64,000 bases of DNA from Spongilla lacustris (Eukaryota; Porifera; Demospongiae; Spongillida; Spongillidae), in contig OX442417.1 in the NCBI GenBank assembly GCA_949361645.1, positions 17,711,323 to 17,775,322 on the forward strand. Direction: 5' to 3'. Shown in pieces: positions 52,643-64,000 of this stretch (position 1 is its first letter; each line of letters opens with the position of its first letter). Position numbers and translations under genes: made by a program. The notes under the pieces are model-generated. The model did not search any database. It saw only the letters and a list, made by a program, of their open reading frames with translations, and was not told where the DNA came from.

Positions 52643-54165
52643 GGGTCAAACTTAACCAATCCATCACACATGTGTCTGAGTTTCAGAAACAAAATATATC
52701 CATGAACTAAACATACTAACATACGTAAGAATATAAATTATTAACTCTTGACCTCAATGATTTCATGCGTTATGAGTTGACCACAATTCTAACCTCTTAT
52801 GTAAACAATGACTATTATCTTTTTCTACGTAAGAGCCTTTGTGGTCTTTTTTTTTTCATGTACAGCTGGCATCTATAGCTACCTTCCTATTTTTCAAATT
52901 CAGCTTAGGAACCGAAATATTAGTGCCAATATCAATTTGAAGCCTAGTTTTTACTACCAATTATAAACGGACACTTTTTTCTCATTTTTTCTTCAAGCAA
53001 TATTAAGTACCTAGTCTTGGTGTCCTACGTTCAAGATTGCTAGATGGAATGCCAAGGTGTTATGGAACTGCATTGCGCTGAAGTAGAAATGTAGATGACT
53101 CTTAAGAATCCTTACAAAGGCGATAATTAACCGCTAGCAAAACAGATAAGTGGGTGTGGCACTATAGTATTTCATTGCCCGTTAGCTCAAGCCTGCCGAT
53201 GCATTGTTCACATTCGTCGGCGCATTCTAACAAAGGTTATTTGCGCGCAAAAATGCACAATGAACATACACGTATGGGCTGGCTTGCATGCAGGCCGCGC
53301 GCCAGGTATTTTTCTGTTTTTTGCCCGAGCTCGTTTTTTGCCACTAAGAAATGCCGTCTAAGTTCCGTCTGCACTGCTGCGATCCATTGAGGCGTTTGTT
53401 TTTTCATGTGACAGCTCAATGGATCGCAGCAGTGCAGACGGAACTTAGACGGCATTTCTTAGTGGCAAAAAACGAGCTCGGGCAAAAAACAGAAAAATAC
53501 CTGGCGCGCGGCCTGCATGCAAGCCAGCCCCCCATACGTGTATGTTCATTGTGCATTTTTGCGCGCAAATAACCTTTGTTAGAATGCGGCGACGAATGTG
53601 AACAATGCATCGGCAGGCTTGAGCTAACGGGCAATGAAATACTATAGTGCCACACCCACTTATCTGTTTTGCTAGCGGTTAATTATCGCCCTTGTAAGGA
53701 TTCTTAAGAGTCATCTACATTTCTACTTCAGCGCAATGCAGTTCCATAACACCTTGGCATTCCATCTGGCAATCTTGAACGTAGGACACCAAGACTAGGT
53801 ACTTAATATTGCTTGAAGAAAAAATGAGAAAAAAGTGTCCGTTTATAATTGGTAGTAAAAACTAGGCTTCAAATTGATATTGGCACTAATATTTCGGTTC
53901 CTAAGCTGAATTTGAAAAATAGGAAGGTAGCTATAGATGCCAGCTGTACATGAAAAAAAAAGGCCACAAAGGCTCTTACGTAGAAAAAGATAATAGTCAT
54001 TGTTTACATAAGTGGTTAGAATTGTGGTCAACTCATAACGCATGAAATCATTGAGGTCAAGAGTTAATAATTTATATTCTTACGTATGTTAGTATGTTTA
54101 GTTCATGGATATATTTTGTTTCTGAAACTCAGACACATGTGTGATGGATTGGTTAAGTTTGACCC
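52643..54165. mobile_element. 1.52-kb palindromic element, ACCA target duplication
   Basis: The ends GGGTCAAACTTAACCAATCC and its mirror GGATTGGTTAAGTTTGACCC bound two arms of about 750 bp centred near 53404, with only a few differences. No recognised coding; the mirrored 72-79-codon ORFs around the centre are by-products. Ends start GGGTCA like the 47583-50638 palindrome, which hints at related end-recognition. Confidence 0.85.
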
Positions 54166-54169
54166 ACCA

Positions 54170-54680
54170 GCATCATTGCAAACTGAGAATCTATATAAAT
54201 TAAGCTCTATCAAACTTGTGGTTAAAACCTGACCCAAAAAAGTCTACATAACATGTAGGCATAGGAAGTATATGGGCTACAATTATGTATGAAAAGATTT
54301 CTGATTTATGGGCCTACAACTACTTCTCAGATACTGACTACCTAATATTTTAGTTTATGCTGATGCAACCTGGAAACCTTGTCAATAGCTCACAGCTTAC
54401 AGTTCGAATGAACAAATGTGCATGCCTAGCTAAAAAATTATGGCTCAGTCCCAGAACATGTACATGTAGTCTTTTCCCCACTTTGGAAATTTCTTGTTTC
54501 CACAACTGTCCCTTCTAAATCAACATTGTAGTCAAGTGAATTATAATCTAAGATTTATGTATCATGTTAGCATGAGAGACCTGTGTTTAATGGAAGTTGC
54601 ATGTGTACAACAAACCACTTCAATGGATGCCCCATACTGCTTTGATCATCACAAACCACTCCCAAATCTGCCCACTGAGA
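54170..54680 (+). repeat. Direct repeat, copy 2 (right part)
   Basis: Continues the copy interrupted by the palindrome. About 90% similar to 51325-51790, with some insertions. Confidence 0.8.
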
Positions 54681-54751
54681 GGTCAACCCACCCCTTAACC
54701 AGTGCTTATTCCATGCATTTAAGCCAGACTCAAACCTACAGATGCCACACG

Positions 54752-54784
<33 letters not shown>

Positions 54785-54814
54785 CCTCCCAACTGGGGCA
54801 TGCATATACGCTCA

Positions 54815-54863
<49 letters not shown>
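54752..54863. repeat. CG/CA microsatellites
   Basis: (GC)n(AC)n at 54752-54783 and (AC)n at 54818-54863 with a short unique spacer. Confidence 0.95.
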
Positions 54864-54866
<3 letters not shown>

Positions 54867-55076
54867 CAAGGACTTACTGCTCCCACCCCATACCCACCCT
54901 CTGCACAGCCGTTTCAATACATTGAAAAGTTGGACATTAGGCCTCCGCCCGTGATGAATATTAACTACATAGTTACCTACTAATTATCGACCTGGCAACC
55001 GCATGCGAATGGAATTCGCTTTGCTACTAGTCTTTGGTTGTAGTGATGCACATAACTAAAGAACGGATGGATAGTG

Positions 55077-55325
55077 TCATCTCTCCTGATGAGAACAGTG
55101 CAAGTCCTGTCTTGGCAGCACTCTCCTACGCAACACTGTAATTGCGGAAGCTACCACACCCGTGTCGAATAGGGTACGAACACGAGGCTTATTTACACCA
55201 ACTGCCACAGAGATGTGAAAATCCCTTATACTTGGTATAGTGGACAGATGGGTGTATAAATGTATAGCGTGTTCTAAGATGGACGCTTTTTCTGACGGCT
55301 GTACTAAACCCCTTGAATATGGCAT
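55077..55325 (-). other. Unrecognised short ORF with DTG motif
   Basis: An 82-codon frame starting at an ATG 15 nt downstream of GCCATCTTGG. It contains FHISVAVGVNKPRVRTLFDTG followed by VVASAI. The DTG in a beta-strand-like context resembles retropepsin-type proteases, but the fragment is too short to call. It could be a first exon. Confidence 0.3.
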
Positions 55326-56901
55326 TTTCCAAGATGGCGGTTACAGTTTAGAATAAACGGCCGAGTGTAAAGGTCGCTTTGACGGTGGTTTTCCGGCTTC
55401 CAGTGTAGGACAAACGCTTAAAAAGTGTTGTTATTTTATGCCTTTCAGCCTTTGAGCTTTGTCCTTGCATTTCATATACATCATGTACCAAATATGCACT
55501 GGGTAGTGGACACTTCGTAATTTCAAATTATGGTGAACATGGACACTGCTTGGCCGGCATGTATAGAAATCCACTGTGCACCATAGCATGCACTGCATTC
55601 TTGACTACAGACCCATGACCTCACCAACTCCTTTACTATACATGTACATGGTCACATATGGAAAGTCACTTTGAGCTTACTTGACCATTGTACAGTAGTA
55701 CTCTCAATTACTCTTGTATTACTGTATAATTGGGATTGGCATGTCCAAGTGAATTTTGCAAAGCATGTGGCCATCTGGCTGTGCAGCAGCATACCATCTA
55801 CAAAGACCACACCTTAAAGATGCATGATCTAGACATATGACAGACTCAAAATTCATAATTGAGGTATACATTCACTGATCAGTATACTGTACATTTTAGC
55901 AAATACACTCTCAGCAAGCTAATAAGAAATAAAAAATTCCAGGCAGGCTGCCTGGAATCATGGTTCTAAAGACCTATGCTGAAGCCATTGCACCATGAAA
56001 ATTTTATGACCTTTATGACCAACCAGCCATTAATTGAAGGGGGAGCCAAAATTCTCATACAGCCATGGCTACTGCAAAGGAGGTACCGTACAAGTGTACA
56101 TATACATGTATATGTACACTGGGTGCAAAGACAGGTTTTAATTGCACCCTACATGATCAGTGCTTATGGTTCCAAAGCGAAATAGAACATGCTTTTATAA
56201 GCACAAGTTATAGACAGTTCCAGGATCGTCAAAGCCTATATTGCCATGCATGTAGTACTCGCGCGGATGATTTATTGATGTCAACAGTTTTGCAAAGGTA
56301 ACAACTTCTCACAGAAAAAGCGTCCAGAGAGAGACTCTTCACATACTGCGAGAACTACAATTGGACACTAGCGTGGTAAAAATTGGGGCTCTAAAATGTG
56401 GCAGTTGTGGCGTACTAGACGAGTGAATCGAACATAGTTTGTACATAAAATACGATCCAAATAATGTGCAATCAATATATACGTCGATCCATAGGGGTAT
56501 AAAATGCGCTGGATTTTTTTATCAGGAGGAGATACCCTGGGAAACCTTGTGTTATAGTTTTTGGATTTTTAGTCACTGTCTGGATGGGAATAAAAAATCG
56601 CCAAACAAAAGGCAACTTTTGTGCATGTTTTGAGCCGATATACCGTAATGTTTACGATCATTCTCTAATTACAAACCTAATGTCCATTACGGAATGGCCG
56701 TGTCTGGTTTGCCCCTATCTCTCTCCCCCCCCCCCCCCCCCCCCCGCCCAGTTTACACATGTATGCCATGTCAAAATAAAAGTGCATGTACATGGCTTGC
56801 CATTCAACAGTGCAGAGGGAAGACTTTCATTTTTGCCCACCCCCTATATTTTTATACATATTCCAAAACCCACCCCCTGTTGCAAATATGGCAGTAAATC
56901 C

Positions 56902-56937
<36 letters not shown>

Positions 56938-57010
56938 TTTCAGTTCTGCCCAGCAGCAGAATTTATCACCCTCTGTATTAACTATCACACTTGTTCTTCA
57001 CACTTCTGCC
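55326..57010. other. Gene-poor region
   Basis: Short ORFs only. Contains a C homopolymer (about 56726-56746) and a CA microsatellite (56904-56934). No coding motif recognised. Confidence 0.4.
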
Positions 57011-57014
57011 CTCA

Positions 57015-57310
57015 CATCGTCACTAACTTGTACTCTGTATTGTTGAATTTTCTCTCATCATTATACCATGTATGCCATTTGCTGCTCTTTTTTTTTTTTT
57101 TTTTTTAAAGATGGGCTGCCCCGTGGGGGCCACTGCTACCCTAATCCTGGGGCTACATGTAACACCCTAAGGTGGGGTCACACCGCTGAGGCAACAACTT
57201 TTGCTGGCCTCTGGCCCATACCCCATTGGCCCCACAATGGTTCAGGCAACTTAGGGCAAGGTGGTCTGCGCCCTACCTTATGGCTTCTAGGGTATGCCTT
57301 AACTGTCTCT
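57015..57310. repeat. Interspersed repeat, copy 2
   Basis: Partner of 51900-52240. Here a T homopolymer of about 20 (57089-57107) follows GCTGCTC. Confidence 0.6.
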
Positions 57311-57688
57311 TGCCATTTGGGCATGTGGTTTCACAGGGTGCTCTGTCTGACCCCCTTTTACAACATGCAGTAAATGGGGTGCATGTGTGCAGGGAACTCT
57401 ATCTAGCAGCTAGCACACTTAGTAAGGAATAACATTTAAGATGACTATCACTCAATGTGATTCCATGCACAAAAAAGTTGGTCATAAGCTTAGGGTGTTT
57501 ATTTAAATCTGCAGGACATCTGCCAGTGTGACTGAATTGTGTAGCATGAAAGGCCAGCCCAAGTGTTAATAAGAGCATAATAGCACACCTAGGAGACACA
57601 TGGACAGCCCACAGATAGCTTCTCTATCCATGTCAAGAGGTTGACCCCCCTCCCATACGCTCAGAAGTTATTATTGAGTTAATGCGCG

Positions 57689-57868
57689 CCTATCATTGTT
57701 AGGTGAGATGGGGCATTGGGAGGGATTTGACCTTCATTAAAGCAAACCGCCCCTGGTTGAGGGGTAATAACCGGTCGCTACGTGGTTTCATAAAAGGTCG
57801 GCGTAGTAATGATATTCATGTGTCAAATCCCACCTGACTTCGCCTGGTCTCCGTAACAATGATAGATT
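57689..57868. mobile_element. Small palindromic MITE
   Basis: CTATCATTGTTAGGTGAGAT and GGGAGGGATTTGACC at the left are mirrored by TCAAATCCCACCTGAC and TAACAATGATAG at the right. Arms of about 50 bp with mismatches. Confidence 0.55.
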
Positions 57869-58261
57869 TCACTACGTGTATTAATGTTAGGCACATACAC
57901 AATGACACAGAGGGGTTTGTAACCAAGGTAACCCATAAAAGTGCTCGTAACTTTTTAGAGTTATATTATGATATCTTTGGTACATACCCCCTCTGTGTAA
58001 GTTGAAGAATACTACAAACTCAGGTGTCTATAATAAAAACATAGTGTATGTGTGAGTGTGTTTAGGGTGTGTGTGGTAGTATTGTATGGGGTCAACTGTA
58101 CATAGGGATAGATCACGATACACACTGCAATCTTTCATCACAAGATAGCATCTCCACAGACATGGTATAAATGTAGTGGCACATAACACAGATTGCCTTG
58201 TGATGCAAATGTTTCTACATGACAAACCATGACCAACATGACAGCTAGCTCTAGGTAAATT

Positions 58262-58305
58262 GTAAGTTTACCTCTGTAAGTTTACCTCTGTAAGTTTACT
58301 TCTGG
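58262..58305 (+). repeat. 14-bp tandem repeat GTAAGTTTACCTCT x3
   Basis: Three copies, the last with one change. Confidence 0.9.
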
Positions 58306-58682
58306 CTGTCATGTAATAACTGAATGTAGAAACTGTGCAGTGTTTCAGAGACTGCACATGTATAAAAAGCATAACTTAAATATTATGATTAGTGAATCTA
58401 ATTTTCGTATACCTACCACTGATATTCACTTCTTGATACAACAGATCAGTCGGTGCTCTCTACATCATCAAAGTTCACGGGCAGCTACACCACCATTTTG
58501 TAGTCTAGAACAAGCAAATGACATTATGTCGGTAACAAGGCCATAAAATAACTGCATCAAATCTGTTTACACGAAACTAGGCACAAGAACAAGTATCAAA
58601 TTCCAGCACTACAAAAAACAAACGTGCCCTTCGGAGATCACGCTGTTCTTTTGTTTAACGCACTTTAAGTCACGTGCTATTT

Positions 58683-59491
58683 TTAGTTCTCAGAATCAGA
58701 ATCATAATTATTCATACCCGGAATTATTGGACTCGGACACGTGACAGTCGTGGTTTCCTTAACTTCTTGTACAAGGGATACCATTTCTTCCCCCGTTACT
58801 TCTGAGGAGATGTAGTTAGCTGTGCTATCCATACTGTCTTTGATTGTGGCTTTAAAGATATCCTTTCGTAACCTTTCCATTCCTTTTGAAGTGCCTCGTG
58901 GAGTTTTTTAATTGCTTCCAAACCTCTTTGAACATCATTTCCTACTTTAATTCGATCAGAGTAGGAAGATTCAGAAGTCAATGTGTTGTAAAAAGAAGTT
59001 AGGGATAACATATTTTGTTTTAGCTTATCCTTATTGCGATCAATTGACTTGAGTTTTTCGTAAAAATTCTTTTCCGTGTACACCTCTTTGGCGACTTGAC
59101 GCAAGTGATCGAATTCTGCGATTAAAAGTTCGGACTTTTTAATCATCCAAGCGCTGTTAATCGCACCATGCACGGCTCGCTTGGATTTGAAGAGTTTACT
59201 CTGACATATCTCGTCTCCTTTTTGGTTCCAAAATCTTCTGAATTGCTGCTCCATTTCGCTATTTGAGTCATCTATTTCGCTACGGCTATAAACCTTAATT
59301 CAGTCCGTATGTACGAGCTGCAGCGAAAGACGGCTCAGCTGAACCAGAGAAAAAAAGCACCTATAGCTAGTCGATAGTCCCTGCTGTGTGTAAGACTTTG
59401 ATCCATCGACATCGTGGCAGAACTTTTTGACCATCTGAGCAGAATCGTCGGCCGAGCTAGGCTCAATGTCAACACTTCGTTTACTCATCAT
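58683..59491 (-). CDS. Coiled-coil protein, two exons, with C-terminal frame break
   Basis: Exon 1 59361-59491 (MMSKRSVDIEPSSADDSAQM) and exon 2 58683-59285 are joined across a 75-bp GT-AG intron in phase (join reads STSYSRSEIDDSNSEMEQQF). The middle is charged and helical (KKSELLIAEFDHLRQVAKEV, KLKSIDRNKDKLKQN, GLEAIKKLHEALQKE). At about 58884 the frame must shift by one base to reach the well-formed tail (MERLRKDIFKATIKDS to DSDSEN, TAA 58683). Either a real lesion or a missing A in the run AAAAGGAATGG. No known family recognised. It shares a 284-bp intergenic space with the divergent start at 59776. Confidence 0.55.
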
Positions 59492-59775
59492 TGACAAATC
59501 TGTACTACTACATGTAACTGGTATAATTTTGATTATTAAATTAGCATTTGCAACTGAATCATTTCTTGCGCATGCGTGAACCTTTCAAAAATTGACAAGT
59601 GTTTTTCTTTCCGTACTGACGATTTCTGATATAGATTTCATTTGAGTGGTTTCCAAGTAGCGATTTGACGTTGGTGATACATTTTAGGCGTGTTTCTGTT
59701 AGTTGGAGTGCCGGGTTCAATAGAGTTTCGTGGACGGTGATCATAATTTGGTGACGCCGACGAGGCGACGTGAAT
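59492..59775. promoter_or_regulatory. Likely bidirectional promoter region
   Basis: 284 bp between two divergent starts, with TGCGCATGCGTGA (an NRF1-like palindrome GCGCATGCG) at about 59567-59579 and a CG-rich GACGCCGACGAGGCGACG near + start. No TATA box at either end. Assignment is inference from layout. Confidence 0.4.
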
Positions 59776-59803
59776 CATGGATGTGGATGAACATTTACTC
59801 GAA
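59776..59803 (+). CDS. First coding exon of a divergent gene (partial)
   Basis: ATGGATGTGGATGAACATTT encodes MDVDEHLLE and ends at a strong donor (GGTAGGTAG). Nothing identifies the protein. The next exons are not visible in the following 2.2 kb with confidence. Confidence 0.35.
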
Positions 59804-60808
59804 GGTAGGTAGAGTGTTTGCATTTGTACATCTTTATACGTGCATTCATGCATGCATGATAATATAACAGTATTATATGACACTTATACCACGTCTACAC
59901 GGCACAAATATAATTTTTTTCTTTGCCAGCGCGGTACGGTACGGCACGGTTCGGTAAAAATTTGACGTGTGAGCACTGTCAAAACCGTGCCGAGCCAGCA
60001 CGGTTGGAACAACCGACACGGCACGGCTCGATTGTGGTAGATGGGGATATGATAGCAATTGAGCATGCGCAGGAACTTGTATTAATATGGCGGGGTGGTA
60101 CCACTGCAACAGAAGGCTGTAAACGAAATCAATTGGTATACAATAAGATCGGTAATGAGGCCATTTTGGGTGAATTGGATGGCCATATTTGCCATAATAT
60201 AATTTGTGTATATACGAGAAAAATTATTTGCTCTCCATCTTGATTTCAGGTAAATTTTTATTGTAGCTATTTACAGAAATAATTTGCTCTTTTAAATCAC
60301 ATGCACGAGCATGTCAATGACCATCAATTCGTTATTCTTCAGATTCATCCATCATTCAATATTTTACTTTTAGTTTTGGTAACTTGCATGCCTTATGAGT
60401 TATCTGCCCATCGTATAGTACGTTGGTGAAATTTACATGCACCTTGCAGAGAAGTTAAATTAGCAAATACTCTGGAAATAAAGGTTTGCTGCTCCTGTGG
60501 AATTGTCATAGTATATATATCTTGCAAGATGTATAGACATCTTATCAAGCTATAAGTATGTAACTATAATCATTCACAGCTACACTTGAAAACCATAGTA
60601 GAACGTATTTTAATGGTGGTACACTATGTATAAAGGTCCCCTCACCTGGCTGACTCTTGTACTCATTGCAGTACCCGGCAGTGCAGCTATGGCTGTTCGG
60701 ATGACATCAACATTGTTGATTATACATGTATACGCGTGTATATAATTATGTTATATTATTATATTGCTGCAATCTATGTCATAAGCGTCAGCTGAAATTC
60801 TGATTCGT

Positions 60809-61021
60809 TTAACGAGTTCTAAAAGCACCATGCTTTTGCCTCCTCTCTGTGAGATCTTCTGCTAATAGACCCGTCATATGATTCATATCACGCGCTTTCG
60901 GATTAGGCTCGTGGCTCTTGTTCCAGAATGGTCCATCTGGGATGCCAAGCTGCATTGGTTCTGATTTCTGAAAAGAACCCGTGGCATTTGACGCGGATAA
61001 CTGGCTATCTGTAGTACGCAC
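60809..61021 (-). other. Unrecognised ORF
   Basis: 70 codons, ATG 61021 to TAA. Contains SEPMQLGIPDGPFWNKSHEP and MNHMTGLLAEDLTERRQK. Residue composition looks protein-like, but there is no known family and no flanking exon. Confidence 0.25.
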
Positions 61022-62078
61022 ACCCTCAGTGACGTCACGTAATCAAATACATTTACTGAAGAATCCTAACATTAAATACAACTGATTTCTTAAATTTTAA
61101 GCTTTTCTGCCTTTATAGCAATGTTTAGTATGGTTAGCAAATGTCCAATAAATCATTAAAAACTATATGGTTACTTTAGGGACCTCTGAATAGTATGACA
61201 TAGTTTTCATCTCTTAATTAAGTCGAATTAATTCGGCCATAATGATGCTAAGCAGCACTCATATCAAAAACCTTATAAAAACAATTCTAACTTCACAACG
61301 AATTGGAGTTAAGAGTTCAAACATTCCATATATAAAGCTACTATAATGAGCTATCTGTGCAACAAAAAGGAGCTCTTAAGTCGAACTATTTGTTGAGTTG
61401 TAAGCCAAAAACCTTAACATGAAGATACCTTAATGTTTTGACCCTGAAAATTCAGTGTCAGATAGGAATTCCGACATTTTTAGTGATCCAAACCCAAAAG
61501 CTATTATCTAAGTTATAAAAAATGATGTTTCTGTAGATCCTGGTGTATAGTACCATTTGATGTATCGGTCCAAAGATGTTCAGTAACTGGCGCATCGTAG
61601 AAGGTACCCTGTGCTTCGTCAAATCTTTATGAAACTTCGTAGAAAGATAGAAGGATGAATTATCTAGAGGGGAGGGTACTTACCGTTGAGGGGACGCAGC
61701 GTTTTGGAGTCGAAAATCGTGGCCAGAAAACTATATTCGATTTGAACAACACTTAATAAATACGGTGCGTGTTTTAAAACTTAAAAACTAGTCTGGTCTA
61801 TTGCCCACGCATTCGGCAGTCGTTCTGAATGCATAGTAAGCCACAATGAAGCACAATGAAGCTACCAGATCGTTTTTACCAAATGGTGTCAAATAAATAT
61901 TTTTAAGATTGCAAACAGAAAAATTTTCTTCTGACGTCTAGGATTTTACGGTCTAAAATCAAGGATTCCGCAATGCCTACCTTTGGACGCCGAAATGGAC
62001 GAAGAAAGTGTAAAATTTTAATGGCAATATACTCATTTGCTTTACATACAATGTAACTTTATTTTGATTTCCTAACAG

Positions 62079-62216
62079 GAGCCTGTGAAAAAGAAAAAGA
62101 AAACGACTGCAGAAGCTGATGAAGGAGGGAGTGGAGGAATAGGGGGAAGAGGAGGGCGAGGTGGAAGAGGAGGGAGAGGAGGAAGAGAAGGAAGAGGAGG
62201 AAGAGAAGGAAAATGA
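62079..62216 (+). CDS. Terminal exon with RGG tail
   Basis: After an acceptor (GATTTCCTAACAG) the frame reads EPVKKKKKTTAEADEGG and then Gly/Arg repeats (GRGGRGGRGGRGGREG), ending at TGA 62214-62216. A basic stretch plus RGG box is typical of RNA-binding and nucleolar proteins. It may be the end of the gene beginning at 59776, but phases (1 and 0) show at least one more exon between. Low-complexity coding could also be chance. Confidence 0.4.
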   Translation, partial: EPVKKKKKTTAEADEGGSGGIGGRGGRGGRGGRGGREGRGGREGK

Positions 62217-62383
62217 GGAGGTGGAGATCGCCCGTACATATTTAAAATAACTAATGCTTATTTTTATAATTAAACTTTGTTTTACTATTTCTGTATTACA
62301 TATTTAATACGCTGTACTTCATCAGCGATCGAGACAAACGTTTCTGCATGACATTTTGCGATATCGGCCATCAAAAATGAAGG

Positions 62384-62678
62384 GAACAAGATATAAAAAA
62401 CATTCTCTCTGAGAAAGTTGGTGGTATATAGGATATGAAGGCAATGGTGGTGTAAAAAGGAAGGGAACAAGGGATCAACGATGATACGAAATTTTTTTAA
62501 CAGTCCTATATTTAGCACTTTTGTAGTACGCACATTTTTCGTTGCTAAATATAGGACTGTTACAAAAAATTTCGTATCATCGTTGATCCCTTGTTCCCTT
62601 CCTTTTTACACCACCATTGCCTTCAAATCCTATATACCACCAACTTTCTCAGAGAGAATGTTTTTTATATCTTGTATA
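62384..62678. repeat. Palindrome formed by inverted duplication of an ORF 5' part
   Basis: ACAAGATATAAAAAACATTC to TAAATATAGGACTG-type sequence is mirrored around about 62531, arms of about 135 bp, near-perfect. The right arm continues directly into the decayed ORF set to the right; the left arm ends in unrelated DNA. Confidence 0.8.
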
Positions 62679-63909
62679 GATGATTATAAGGTGTTAAATA
62701 ATAAATATGCTGGACATAAAACATGCCATGCTGATAAATACACAACTTGCATTGTTTCACCAGAATTTCCTTCAAGTCTTGTGACAAATATTCAACCCCT
62801 TCCAGACTATATACGATGGATTCGAACCAAAGAACTTCACTACATGTCCCTTAATGAAAGGCAAATTTTGAAGAATGGTGTGTGGAACGATATACCACAA
62901 CTTTTTCTACCTTCGCAAATTTTGGAGATAGTAAGAAAAGTAATACAAACCCTCCTGCTGACATAATGCTGTTAATTGCACTTCTGGCCTGGGTTAAACC
63001 TGATGAAGTACAAGAATATATGAATAACAAGGACATTGAGATGATGAGATGTTTAGATAATGATGTTGAAAAGGAAACATGGAAATTACATTCTTTATAC
63101 AGAAGCAAAAAAAAATCTGATCTTGAAGAAATGTGTAAACGTATGCATCTTCCTATTCCTGCTGGATATACTACTAAGAATAATTTAGTTAAATTAATTG
63201 CAAATAAAACTAAAGACTCAATACCCAAGACAGCTATTTTATATTCTGGAAATCTTGCATGTGTTCCAGCAACCACAACTGGATTGGGAAAGTTAGTGAG
63301 CCATTTTGCACTTTCATGGATTTGCTTTTTCAGGAACCAAAGATGAGTTAGTAATTCTTGTTTATCTATTAAAACATAACAAGATTTCTGCCATGTTTGG
63401 AAAAGAAGTGCAACAGTTAAAGGATTTAATAAAAATTATATATGATCTTATACACTGTCAGCGTACAGCCAATATAATAAGTCATGTTCAAAATATAAGA
63501 ACATACAGCTTGTCATCCACAACAAAGGTACCGTTACCTTCACATGTACAATCTGTCGAGGATTTGCCTACCTTGTTTGAACCATTAATACAATTCATAA
63601 ACATTGTGTGTAAGGAGACAGCTATCCCAGTCCCATCGATGTGGAATGCAGTTTATAATTAATTAATCAAACTGAATCTGATATTATTAGAAACCAGGTG
63701 TGCCAGACAGGAACAAGAATCAAAGTGAAGTGGACAAAAGAGCAAGTTGGGGAAACCCGGATGGTACACAGCAGATGTTCAAGGTTATGATGATATCAAT
63801 GATGAAATAAGTTTAATTCATCCTGGCGAGCCGGATTTTGTATATAAAATGGATGTAGAATCAAGCATAACAGAAAAATGTATTAGAATTGTTAGACCAT
63901 GCATATGAC
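62560..63909 (+). pseudogene. Decayed mobile-element-type protein with SAP-like motif
   Basis: Consecutive + segments in shifting frames. They read CIDDYKVLNNKYAGHKTC, then HADKYTTCIVSPEFPSS, and LPDYIRWIRTKELHYMSLNE (to about 62966); then VEKETWKLHSLYRSKKKSDL and LEEMCKRMHLPIPAG, TTKNNLVKLIANK (about 63010-63220), a SAP-like helix-loop-helix; then KDELVILVYLLKHNK (63340-63660); then IKVKWTKEQVG and GWYTADVQGYDDINDE, EPDFVYKMDV to TGA at about 63909. The last block resembles C-termini of uncharacterised multi-copy invertebrate proteins. At least three frame changes. The region may also hold short introns (a GTGAGC...TTTTTCAG stretch at 63296-63333), but phase does not fit. Confidence 0.4.
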
Positions 63910-64000
63910 TGTTGTTTGAAAATGTTGTATAGTTTTTATATGATAATAAGTGTTTATTCAATAATGGTAGCGTTCAAGGGTTGATTTAACCAGGCTATAA

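Noticed and set aside
53154..53655. Four similar 70-79-codon ORFs as a conserved small protein
   Set aside because: They are the two arms of the same palindrome read on both strands; no codon bias or known motif.
63296..63333. A 38-bp intron (GTGAGC ... TTTTTCAG)
   Set aside because: Borders look good but the flanking reading frames do not join in phase, and the locus shows other frame breaks.

Overview
The window is eukaryotic and most likely from a marine invertebrate of sponge grade. The signs are spliced genes with very short introns (51 bp and 75 bp where both ends are clear), a Roc-type GTPase fused to a Death domain, a beta-helix plus multi-pass membrane protein, dense ACATGT-rich spacer DNA, and a heavy load of palindromic, hAT and Mag-type (Ty3) mobile DNA. 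The species is an inference; nothing here proves it.

Left part (1-13 kb): two related long palindromes (1676-2158 and 5235-5999) share a core and lie in mirror orientation. Each is flanked by a copy of the same degenerate ORF segment, and a roughly 31-bp minisatellite lies between them. Next is a complete-looking three-exon gene for a Roc GTPase/Death-domain protein (6274-8877, + strand), then a decayed non-LTR reverse transcriptase fragment (about 10.16-10.56 kb) and gene-poor DNA.

Middle (13-32 kb): a 2-kb foldback element carries a nested small palindrome. An old, broken Ldh2/malate dehydrogenase-type gene is split by an intact Mag-like LTR retrotransposon (16035-20428) with two identical 118-bp LTRs. 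A 200-bp assembly gap sits among very low-complexity arrays. Beyond it are three exons of an unrecognised minus-strand gene with ubiquitin/RA-like domains, a frameshifted glycosidase-like fragment, a 264-bp (CCCT)n tract inside a 27-bp inverted repeat, and a large single-exon gene (27765-31421, - strand).

Duplicated block (32-46 kb): a unit made of an Ldh2-like pseudogene and a RUN+SH3 (RUSC-like) gene is present twice. RUSC-like copy 2 (40398-44481) keeps intact RUN and SH3 exons. Copy 1 (34165-36771) lacks the upstream exons and has an 8-bp frameshifting deletion in the SH3 exon. An imperfect hairpin of about 75-100 nt occurs three times in the unit.

Right part (46-64 kb): a hAT element with a perfect 8-bp target duplication carries a nested palindrome of about 3.06 kb, whose two arms each encode the same transposase-like protein, divergently. 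A second palindrome (52643-54165) has a 4-bp target duplication, and a paralogous empty site lies 1.3 kb away. Farther right are a two-exon coiled-coil gene (58683-59491, -), a divergent gene start at 59776 (+), an RGG-tail exon, and a decayed ORF set with a SAP-like motif and its own 5' inverted duplication. No tRNA, rRNA or CRISPR was seen.
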